Below, piece after piece: positions 6,805 to 13,159 of a stretch of 13,192 nt of DNA. Both the position numbers and the translations under genes were made by a program. Location of the stretch: contig JAEYNQ010000127.1 in NCBI GenBank assembly GCA_023412455.1, positions 1 through 13,192 of the forward strand. Direction: 5' to 3'. The DNA comes from Bacillota bacterium (GTDB taxonomy: Bacteria; Bacillota; Clostridia; Lachnospirales; Cellulosilyticaceae). The notes below the pieces were generated by a model that worked only from the letters and a program-made list of their open reading frames with translations, was not told the DNA's origin and did no database searches. Positions within the stretch are counted from its first letter, which is position 1. The number at the start of each line of letters is the position of its first letter.

Positions 6805-8772
6805 TTATCCTATTAAATATTTGTACATCTCTGTTCCAGAAGATATTTTACGCAAAATATCTACCTTTTCATCTGTATCCGTCAAGCGTATAAAATGTTT
6901 ATAAAATAGTTGAATATGTTTTGCCTCTTGCAAGGTTTGCATTTTGACTGCAAGGAGAAATATCACATCAACCATCTCATTATTCCACGGGATAGGCTTT
7001 TTTAATGTACATATACAAATCTTTGATTCATTAATACCTGAAATATAACCATGTGGTATGGCCACTCCATTTCCAATTGCTGTAGTGGTTGCCTGCTCAC
7101 GACTCACTACGCTTTCATAATAAGCCGGTGAAACATACCCATATTGTTCTAATTTATCTGTTAGAAACTTTATTACTTCCATTTTAGAGTCTACTTCAAT
7201 AGACGTGAACATAAGCTCCGGTTTTAATAATGAATAGCATGCACAATCTAATCTTTCTTCTCTTTTAGCTAAACTTTCTATTAACTTTGCTATTTTTTGC
7301 CTAAGTTCTATCATTGACTCATCTGACATAGTGGGGTTAATTTGAATCAAATTATGAAGCTCATAGTTTAGTGGCACTGTTGATAGTATAAGATCATTCT
7401 CCCCACAACTTTCATAATTAAAGCCTTCCTCTCTTGATATATCGATTTCAATAATCTGAGGAATAAACTTTTTAATTTTCTCACATAACAATTGACTATA
7501 GCCTAACCCTGTATTCGTTACTAATACAGCATGTAATGGCCTTGCCCTTCTTTCAAGAGCCACCTGAATATATAATGTAATGTATATTAATTCGTCTTCT
7601 GTTACCTGTACATTAAAATACTCTTCAAACAAAAGACTTGTAACCCAAGTCGCTCTATATACCTTTTTATACTCATTTTTTACATAGCCAAACATTGCTT
7701 CTACTTTTGTATTCCTATAACGTAATCGGAAAATTGCCGGCCCAATATGTTGCAATAGACTATTATATAAGATCCTATCTTCACTTAAATCTTCATCAAT
7801 AATCACACTAATGGTCTTTATAATCTTTTGGACAAATTCTCTTAATTTGAGATCATATTCTAAAATACCTGTTTCAGAACTAAGGCTCAAATTGCCTCCC
7901 AAAAAGTTAGCACATAAAATATCTTTAGCTAAAGCTATTATTTCATTTTGTTCTACCTTCATTGCAAATTCTTTTTCAACTCTTTCAAAAAGGCTTTGGG
8001 CAAAGGCATATTCATTATACCTTACAATTTTTTCTGCCTCTATCATTGATACTTCAATTTTAGTATTTATGTCCTGCATACGATAGATTGCAATGCATAG
8101 ATAGATCCATATTTCTTTAAAAGAATAATCACTAAATGACAGTTTCCATTGTTTCTCTGTTTCTAGCATGATTTCCCGTACTTTTTTAACATCTAAGCCT
8201 GCAAAGAAAATATGTAAATCTTCCTGTAAAAGCTTACTATCTATTTCTTTAAGTAAGAATCTTTTGAAAGCCCTGCGATACACTGCCTCTGTAGCTTCTA
8301 TGTGAATACCTTTATTTCTCACTGAATAAACTTTAATTCCATTTTCTTGGAACCAAGCTACTGCCTGTTTAAATACACCAAGTACTGTAGGAACACTTAA
8401 GTACATCTCCGATGCTATATTCATAATGGTCAAATAGGCATTTCGTTTCATTAGGAAAATGGCGCGAATCACTTCATCTACACGTTTATCTGAATCCTGA
8501 ATATATAATTCACTTCTATTATTTGAAATAGCAAGTTCCAGTTCTCTACGTTGTTCACTTGTGGCATTGAGCCAGATGCCTATTCTTTGTTTCTTTTCAA
8601 TAATACCCAGATTATTTTCTTCTAAAAAAACCTGTATTCCTTTAAGGCGTGTACGCACTGACTTCTCAACCAAACCAATTTCGTTTGCTATAAATGATGC
8701 TGTAACTACTTTATTGTCTAAGAGAATTTTTAATATTTTATTATTGTAATAACTTTCTTTTTCTAGTTTCAA
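6805..8772 (-). CDS. PRD-domain transcription regulator (MtlR/LicR-like, HTH-PRD-PRD-IIB-IIA)
   Basis: This 655-residue protein has the layout of PTS-controlled activators: N-terminal helix-turn-helix (about 10-45), a second HTH_11/Mga-like region (about 100-145), two PRD domains (about 185-300 and 305-410), a IIB-like domain (412-500) and a IIA domain (about 515-655). In relatives, HPr and IIA phosphorylate residues in these domains and so tie operon expression to sugar flux. PRD2 keeps His342 in QHIGPAIFRL, and the IIA domain keeps His574 in AIPHGY. However, PRD1 has Tyr224 and Cys226 where His residues are usual, PRD2's second His is Tyr401, and the IIB-like motif reads TNTGLGYS with Thr419 in place of the phosphorylated Cys. 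The start is TTG at 8772 behind a weak GGTGAT site; no better in-frame start exists nearby. It probably controls its own operon. Confidence 0.9.
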   Translation of the reverse strand: MKLEKESYYNNKILKILLDNKVVTASFIANEIGLVEKSVRTRLKGIQVFLEENNLGIIEKKQRIGIWLNATSEQRRELELAISNNRSELYIQDSDKRVDEVIRAIFLMKRNAYLTIMNIASEMYLSVPTVLGVFKQAVAWFQENGIKVYSVRNKGIHIEATEAVYRRAFKRFLLKEIDSKLLQEDLHIFFAGLDVKKVREIMLETEKQWKLSFSDYSFKEIWIYLCIAIYRMQDINTKIEVSMIEAEKIVRYNEYAFAQSLFERVEKEFAMKVEQNEIIALAKDILCANFLGGNLSLSSETGILEYDLKLREFVQKIIKTISVIIDEDLSEDRILYNSLLQHIGPAIFRLRYRNTKVEAMFGYVKNEYKKVYRATWVTSLLFEEYFNVQVTEDELIYITLYIQVALERRARPLHAVLVTNTGLGYSQLLCEKIKKFIPQIIEIDISREEGFNYESCGENDLILSTVPLNYELHNLIQINPTMSDESMIELRQKIAKLIESLAKREERLDCACYSLLKPELMFTSIEVDSKMEVIKFLTDKLEQYGYVSPAYYESVVSREQATTTAIGNGVAIPHGYISGINESKICICTLKKPIPWNNEMVDVIFLLAVKMQTLQEAKHIQLFYKHFIRLTDTDEKVDILRKISSGTEMYKYLIG

Positions 8773-8814
8773 GAAAATATCACCATTCTTTCTCTTATAT
8801 TCACTATGTTCTAA

Positions 8815-9414
8815 TTATATTGTGATTTTCTCCTCCTCCATAGTGTCGTGAGCAAGAGTCATAAAAATGCCATTTATATCATTTGGGCTTAAAACTGTTT
8901 CAGACTTACTATGCAATTTTTTTAGAAAATGAAATAAATCTTTCCTTCGGATCGTCCATTCCTTTTTACTATCTTTCTTTTTTATTTCATAAGTATCTGG
9001 CAAAACTCTCATCATTGTTATGGGAAATTTAAGTGTGTTATATACGGTCTTTTCTAATTGGCCTATAATATTCTGTTCTTTAAATGCCTTAGCCTCATCA
9101 AATGCCTTTTCATTTTGATTCTTATCTATAGATAGGATATAACATCCACTGGTAAGGAAAATGGTTACAAATGCACAGGGCATAGCATGCTTTTTTTCAA
9201 TAACATGATATAGCATACGATGAGGACCAAATTCTTCAGTTAAAATACAGCTTTCTGACATTCCTTCAATGGATTTCTTACGCATCCGATACTCTGTAAA
9301 TCCACTATATAATACTTGATAGATACTATTCCTATAGATATGGCGATCAAACAAAAACTTACAAACTGTAAAAAGTATGATAACAGTAACAAAGCCAATT
9401 GTTAAAATATCCAT
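8815..9414 (-). CDS. Membrane-anchored protein of unknown function (199 residues) inside the PTS operon
   Basis: I do not recognise this family. The N-terminus has one hydrophobic span (about 3-22), followed at once by basic residues (KFLFDRHIYR), so by the positive-inside rule the remaining 175 residues probably face the cytoplasm. There is no signal-peptidase site or lipobox. The soluble part has beta-like hydrophobic stretches (CAFVTIFLTSGCYILSID, residues about 80-97) and then a charged helical region rich in Lys, Glu and Gln. The pattern of a single anchor plus a GxYILSIDKN strand faintly recalls NERD-type domains, but I cannot identify catalytic residues, so I do not make that call. ATG 9414 has GAAGGAAA upstream. 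It sits 29 bases after the aldolase and 42 bases before the regulator, which implies a role tied to this sugar system. Confidence 0.8.
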   Translation of the reverse strand: MDILTIGFVTVIILFTVCKFLFDRHIYRNSIYQVLYSGFTEYRMRKKSIEGMSESCILTEEFGPHRMLYHVIEKKHAMPCAFVTIFLTSGCYILSIDKNQNEKAFDEAKAFKEQNIIGQLEKTVYNTLKFPITMMRVLPDTYEIKKKDSKKEWTIRRKDLFHFLKKLHSKSETVLSPNDINGIFMTLAHDTMEEEKITI

Positions 9415-9443
9415 TACTGTATTTCCTTCCCGTAAAATGATTA

Positions 9444-10328
9444 TTATTCTTTACTTGTACTTACACTATTTCTATAAATATAACGATCTACAGAGCCTAT
9501 CATTTTCATATAATCAATCGTAAACCCTTTAACTGCTTGTTCTACCACCATTGAAATAGCCAGATAATCTTTACTTGGATCCTTTTCATGCTCTTTTATA
9601 AATGCTTCTTTTGCCACCTCAAATGCATCTGTACATACATTAATTTTATTGATACCATATTCAACAGCTTTTCTTATATTTTCTTCACCAGCACCTGAAC
9701 CACCATGCAAAACTAAGGGCATTTTTAAAATTTCCTTTAATTCTTTTAATCTTTCAAAGTCCAGTTTTGGAATTTTTCCTTTTGGGTAAGCTCCATGAGC
9801 TGTGCCAATCGCAACTGCTAAAGCATCTACTCCTGTTTTATCTACAAACTCTTTAGCCTGTATAGGGTTGGTTAAAAAGTCAGCATGTTCATCATCTTCA
9901 TCTATTGCCTGTCCTACATGCCCCAGTTCTGCTTCCACACTAATGCCTTTGCTATGAGCAATTGTACATATTAGGCTTGTACGTGCTAAATTTTCTTCAT
10001 AAGGTAAAGAGGAACCGTCATACATAACATTTGTAAAGCCAAGTTTTATTATATCCATTAAGTCTTCGAATGCTGAACCATGATCCATATTGAGACATAC
10101 TGGAACATTCACTCTTTCAGCCATGGCCTTAACCATTGGGTACATTTCTGTGGCATGTGCATGCTTTTTCATTTGGCCTGGTCCCATCTGCACAATAATA
10201 GGAGAATGCACTTCCTCAGCAGCTTCAATAGCTCCCCTAGCCATTTCCATATTGATACAGTTAATTGCCATTACTGCATAATTATTTTCATTTGCATGAT
10301 CCAGAATCGACTTCATTGTAACAAACAT
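9444..10328 (-). CDS. Class II (zinc) ketose-bisphosphate-type aldolase
   Basis: Class II aldolases reversibly cleave ketose phosphates into dihydroxyacetone phosphate and an aldehyde using zinc. The protein has 294 residues, typical for the GatY/KbaY/short FbaA group. Visible motifs are LNMDHGSAFE with catalytic Asp82 and zinc ligand His83, VEAELGHVG (131-139), zinc ligand His178 in AIGTAHGAYP, His208 in VLHGGSGAGEE, and the phosphate-loop INKINVCTD (226-234). The start ATG at 10328 follows GGGAGG. In the operon it comes after IIC, so it likely degrades the transported sugar phosphate. Fructose-1,6-bisphosphate, tagatose-1,6-bisphosphate or a ketose 1-phosphate are all possible; eye inspection cannot separate them, and no kinase is present here to make a bisphosphate. 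Confidence 0.92.
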   Translation of the reverse strand: MFVTMKSILDHANENNYAVMAINCINMEMARGAIEAAEEVHSPIIVQMGPGQMKKHAHATEMYPMVKAMAERVNVPVCLNMDHGSAFEDLMDIIKLGFTNVMYDGSSLPYEENLARTSLICTIAHSKGISVEAELGHVGQAIDEDDEHADFLTNPIQAKEFVDKTGVDALAVAIGTAHGAYPKGKIPKLDFERLKELKEILKMPLVLHGGSGAGEENIRKAVEYGINKINVCTDAFEVAKEAFIKEHEKDPSKDYLAISMVVEQAVKGFTIDYMKMIGSVDRYIYRNSVSTSKE

Positions 10329-10388
10329 ATCCTACCTCCCAAACTTTTTTACTTTTATTCACTAACTCATTCTTATTGCTGTTTAATA

Positions 10389-10416
10389 ATGCAGAGGAAA
10401 AATTTTTCCTCTGCAT
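10389..10416. repeat. Perfect 28-bp palindrome between the IIC and aldolase genes
   Basis: The sequence from 10389 to 10416 is its own reverse complement: ATGCAGAGGAAAAA followed directly by its complement. In RNA it would fold into a long hairpin with the central A/U pairs opened as loop. It is 27 bases after the IIC stop and about 60 before the aldolase start. No U-run follows on the minus strand, so it is not a classical terminator. An mRNA stabiliser, a processing site or a partial attenuator adjusting IIC to aldolase ratio is more likely. Confidence 0.7.
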
Positions 10417-10442
10417 CCTATTGTTGTTATGTATAATGTCTC

Positions 10443-11549
10443 CTACATTGAAATATCAATATCCAGGTCAATGATTTCTTCTTCACCATTTAATTCATCA
10501 CTAGACTTCTTAAGGAAGGCATAAATTGCACCTGTAACTACTGATCCTAAAATGAATGCAATAATAAACCATATGGGATTTACCATCATTGGTACTACAA
10601 AAATACCTCCATGTGCTGCTGTTGACTCAACTCCCATTGCTACAGCAACACCACCAGCTACTGCTGAGCCTAATACAGATGCGGTGATAAAGCGAAGTGG
10701 ATCTGCTGCTGCAAAAGGTAGTACGCCTTCTGTAATAAAGCAAAATCCCATTGGTAATGCTGTGATAGCTGTATCTTTTTCTACCGCTGAAAATTTCTTT
10801 GGGGCCAAAAGTGAAGCCACGAACAAGCCACAAGGAGGTGTCATACCACCAACAATTTTAGCTGACATAGGGCCAAAAACACCATCTGTTGCAAGGGCAT
10901 TTGCTGCCATTGAGGCTGTCTTATTAACAGGACCACCTAAGTCAAATCCCATACAAGCACCAATGACTGCACCAATTAAGAACTTAGAACTACTTCCCAA
11001 ACTCATAATCCAATTCTTGAAACTATCCATTAAGAATGCAAGGGGTTGGCTAAATACACATAAGAACAACATGCCACATACCAAAGTTGACACGACTGGG
11101 ATCACTAGTACTGGCATTAATCCAAGAAACCATTTAGGCACTTTCCATGTCTTAATCCACAATACAAAGTAACCAATAATAAAGCCCATAAGTAAACCAC
11201 CTAAAAATCCTGCTTTACTCATGGTACATACATAACCTATTACTACACCAGGAACTATACCCGGACGTCCTGCTAAAGAATAGGCTATACCAGCTGTCAG
11301 GACTGCTACTGCAAAATTCATTGCATAGCTACTTAACATGTTAACGCCCCACCAAAAACCTGACCAAGTAAATGGTTCCATACCCGTAAACGGTGTAGCC
11401 CAATCTCCTGTTGAATATAAACCACCAATATTGTAGCCACCAAATCCTTTTGCTAAGGCACCTAAAATACCTCCCACTACAATAATTGGGATCATGTATG
11501 AAATACCTGTTAATACATGTTTCTTAATTTGAAGTTTTCCTTTTCCCAT
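10443..11549 (-). CDS. PTS IIC permease, fructose family
   Basis: IIC forms the membrane pore that binds and moves the sugar while the IIB partner phosphorylates it. It is 368 residues and very hydrophobic, with roughly nine to ten membrane segments (for example 15-34, 76-92, 98-108, 113-133, 143-168 and 190-203). The family hallmark GGPVNKTA is at 205-212, part of the substrate-binding region in fructose-type IIC proteins. A short acidic cytoplasmic tail (GEEEIIDLDIDI) ends the protein. ATG at 11549 has AAGGAG upstream, with rather long spacing of about 12 bases. It is 22 bases downstream of the IIB gene, so IIB and IIC are separate polypeptides here rather than the IIABC fusion common for fructose. 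The sugar is not provable; fructose or a related ketose is the default. Confidence 0.93.
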   Translation of the reverse strand: MGKGKLQIKKHVLTGISYMIPIIVVGGILGALAKGFGGYNIGGLYSTGDWATPFTGMEPFTWSGFWWGVNMLSSYAMNFAVAVLTAGIAYSLAGRPGIVPGVVIGYVCTMSKAGFLGGLLMGFIIGYFVLWIKTWKVPKWFLGLMPVLVIPVVSTLVCGMLFLCVFSQPLAFLMDSFKNWIMSLGSSSKFLIGAVIGACMGFDLGGPVNKTASMAANALATDGVFGPMSAKIVGGMTPPCGLFVASLLAPKKFSAVEKDTAITALPMGFCFITEGVLPFAAADPLRFITASVLGSAVAGGVAVAMGVESTAAHGGIFVVPMMVNPIWFIIAFILGSVVTGAIYAFLKKSSDELNGEEEIIDLDIDISM

Positions 11550-11571
11550 AATTTAACATATCTCCTTTCCT

Positions 11572-11880
11572 CTACTTGCCCATTTTTTTTGCTATTGATG
11601 AAATAACTGATCTAGGTGATTTCATTACCATGCTGATTGGTATCTCAACTATAGGCTTCCCAGCAAATCGCGTACGATCTACTTTGATATCAGCTGCCAG
11701 AATGACAACATCTGCTAAAGCTATGTCTTCTTCTGTCAATTTGTTCTCGACGCCAATAGATCCTTGCGTTTCAATCTTTACCTTATGTCCTAATTCCTCA
11801 GCTGCACTAACAATTTTTTCTCTTGCAATGTAGGTATGTGCAATCCCGGCCGTACACGCTGTTATCCCCACAATTCTCAT
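11572..11880 (-). CDS. PTS IIB protein, fructose family
   Basis: This is the cytoplasmic IIB subunit that takes phosphate from IIA on a cysteine and transfers it to the sugar bound by IIC. The motif VGITACTAGIAHTYIA is the fructose-IIB active site, with Cys9 and the PTS_IIB_fruc-typical GIAHT. The later segments KVKIETQGSIGVEN and ADVVILAADIKVD complete the usual fold. It is 102 residues from the ATG at 11880, normal for a single IIB domain. I choose that start over 11913 because AAGGAGG lies at good spacing upstream of it and the P-loop begins at the N-terminus as in relatives. It is the first gene of the long minus-strand operon. Confidence 0.94.
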   Translation of the reverse strand: MRIVGITACTAGIAHTYIAREKIVSAAEELGHKVKIETQGSIGVENKLTEEDIALADVVILAADIKVDRTRFAGKPIVEIPISMVMKSPRSVISSIAKKMGK

Positions 11881-12120
11881 CCTTCTCCCCTCCTTGGTTA
11901 TATTTTCTAACACCTATATCCTCATATTACATTATCTTATGAATTATGTATAATATAATTAGTATAAATAATACGGTATTTATTTAATTTTAGTATATTT
12001 TTTTATAATTTTATATTATTTATTAGTCATATTTTTCAGACTATTTTTAGCCTTATAAAACTACTTTAAAAGAAAGTTCGTTATAAATATGAAAGGCGCT
12101 TATAAGTTGTAATAAATACA
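11881..12120 (-). promoter_or_regulatory. AT-rich upstream region of the PTS operon with a possible operator
   Basis: No gene is seen. The stretch is extremely AT-rich, so many -10-like hexamers occur (for example TATACT at 11966-11961 on the minus strand) and I cannot pick a single promoter. A small palindrome, AATACGGTATT (11969-11979), with matching A/T flanks is a candidate operator for the PRD regulator or another factor. I looked for a catabolite-response (cre) site and found none convincing. Confidence 0.35.
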
Positions 12121-12121
12121 A

Positions 12122-12194
12122 ATGATCAAGTCCCTCACTTCTGTAAACACTATGCTTTTATAAGCATTCTATGCACAGAAAAGGACTTGATCAT
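12122..12194. repeat. 73-nt three-tier inverted-repeat hairpin (possible ndk terminator or small RNA)
   Basis: A perfect 12-bp outer stem joins 12122-12133 (ATGATCAAGTCC) to 12183-12194. Inside it TTCTGT (12139-12144) pairs with ACAGAA (12175-12180), and a further inner stem ATGCTT (12152-12157) pairs with AAGCAT (12162-12167) around a TTAT loop. On the minus strand it is followed by TTTGTATTTATT, a loose U-rich tail, about 120 bases after the ndk stop. It could end ndk transcription. Its regular nested architecture also fits a small structured RNA or a very short mobile hairpin remnant. The rest of the gap to 12313 shows nothing else clear. Confidence 0.65.
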
Positions 12195-12313
12195 ATAAAG
12201 GGGCACTGCTTTGTATCACTAGCTATGCTTATTTCTATAGACACAGCTCTTTATCCTCTCAACTCCGACCTACATGAAAACATAGTAGATCACGTAAAAA
12301 AGTGAAAATTTAA

Positions 12314-12712
12314 TCAGTTAAACCAAAGATTTAGTTCTCTTTCTGCATTCTCTATGGAGTCCGAGCCATGAATCAAATTTTTGGTTAACGCATTTGCATA
12401 ATCTCCTCTAATAGAACCTGGAATAGCTTTCATTGGATTCTTATCCCCTATCATACTTCTCATAATGGCAATAACATCTTTTCCCTGCACTTCCATAGCC
12501 ATCACAGGTCCTTCTAATATATACTCAACCAATTCTTCAAAAAATACTTTGCCCTTATGTTCTTCATAATGTCTTTCTACTAACTCTCTTGAAGGACTAA
12601 GAAGCTGAGCTTTAGTAATCCTAAAGCCTTTTCTCTCAATTCTTCTGATAATCTCCCCCATCAAGCCTCTAGCAACCCCATCACTTTTAATCATAATAAA
12701 TGTTCTCTCCAT
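12314..12712 (-). CDS. ndk: Nucleoside diphosphate kinase
   Basis: Ndk transfers the gamma-phosphate of ATP to nucleoside diphosphates through a phosphohistidine, balancing the NTP pool in the cytoplasm. It is 132 residues, slightly short of the common 135-150. Visible are TFIMIKSDGVARGL at the N-terminus (Lys9 in the position of the catalytic-site lysine), IPGSIRGDYA (97-106) and the active-site motif NLIHGSDSIENAERE with His115. Some consensus positions differ: KSDG instead of KPDG, and GDKNP instead of the frequent GATNP, so it is a divergent form but keeps the core. ATG 12712 has GGGAGAGG upstream. It is monocistronic, between an rRNA operon end and the PTS operon. Confidence 0.94.
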   Translation of the reverse strand: MERTFIMIKSDGVARGLMGEIIRRIERKGFRITKAQLLSPSRELVERHYEEHKGKVFFEELVEYILEGPVMAMEVQGKDVIAIMRSMIGDKNPMKAIPGSIRGDYANALTKNLIHGSDSIENAERELNLWFN

Positions 12713-12736
12713 AGATACCTCTCCCTTCCATTTTCC

Positions 12737-12778
12737 TTATACTATCCAGTATAATCCACCTATTGGTTTTATATACAA
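12737..12778 (-). promoter_or_regulatory. Probable ndk promoter overlapped by a palindrome
   Basis: On the minus strand TATACT (12753-12748) is a good -10 placed 36 bases before the ndk ATG. The -35 is poor: GTATAT at 17 bp, or TTGTAT (12778-12773) at 19 bp. A perfect 7-bp inverted repeat, TTATACT-ATCC-AGTATAA (12737-12754), covers the -10 and could be an operator or simply a small leader hairpin. Confidence 0.45.
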
Positions 12779-12892
12779 GCTACTATTTAATGAACTGAGA
12801 TTCATTTATGTATCATTTAAAGTAACAACTAAATACTCCCTTCTCCTATTATAGTATATAAACATTATACCTTAATTCTAATAGAAAAGCTT

Positions 12893-12927
12893 CCTACAAG
12901 TAATTTCTACTCTTGTAGGCTCTACAA
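12893..12927 (+). repeat. Inverted-repeat element containing an 18-base Cas12a-handle-like sequence
   Basis: Positions 12901-12918 read TAATTTCTACTCTTGTAG. From memory this equals the first 18 of 20 bases of the processed crRNA handle of Acidaminococcus Cas12a. Only one copy is present, and the bases usual for the 5' half of the full direct repeat are not recognisable. The segment is also part of local inverted repeats: CCTACAAG (12893-12900) with CTTGTAGG (12912-12919), and alternatively TTGTAG (12913-12918) with CTACAA (12922-12927). The structure is certain; a CRISPR relation is speculative. The rest of 12779-12995 holds no gene that I can support. Confidence 0.4.
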
Positions 12928-12995
12928 TAAGCATTGCAGTCAAAAAATATCCTTAGTTTATCCACCTTACTCATTACGCCAACACCTTAATAACA

Positions 12996-13046
12996 AAAAG
13001 GCTTTATATAAAAAGTAGTCTCACTACCTCTTATATAAAGCCTTTT
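12996..13046 (-). terminator. Strong intrinsic terminator of the rRNA operon
   Basis: A perfect 16-bp stem (12996-13011 with 13031-13046) encloses a second 5-bp stem, GTAGT/ACTAC (13015-13019 with 13023-13027), around a CTC loop. In the minus direction the stem ends in a U-run (TTTTT, 12999-12995). It lies about 115 bases downstream of the 23S 3' end and would end rRNA transcription. The A-run on the other side makes it potentially bidirectional. Confidence 0.85.
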
Positions 13047-13159
13047 CATCTCTTATACTCTCAAGAACAAATACTACGATGTTTTTTGTTTTAACCGTTA
13101 TTGCCATAGGCATTAAGAATATCTAAGCTCCTACTTTGCTAAGATCTTCTATATTATTA

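Noticed and set aside
8815..9414. Assigning the 199-residue protein to the NERD nuclease-related family
   Set aside because: Only a weak strand pattern resembles it; the catalytic Asp/Glu-x-Lys arrangement is not visible.
10552..11172. Long plus-strand open frame of about 206 codons opposite the IIC gene
   Set aside because: It is antisense to a well-supported membrane protein, has low-complexity Pro/Thr/Ala composition mirroring the hydrophobic codons, and lacks a ribosome site.
12061..12120. A catabolite-response (cre) site upstream of the PTS operon
   Set aside because: The nearest candidates (around AACGAACTTTC and AAGGCGCTTATA) break the conserved spacing or lack the outer TG/CA pair.
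12901..12995. A CRISPR array following the Cas12a-like handle
   Set aside because: Only one repeat-like unit exists, with no second copy within the remaining 275 bases and no cas genes in the window.
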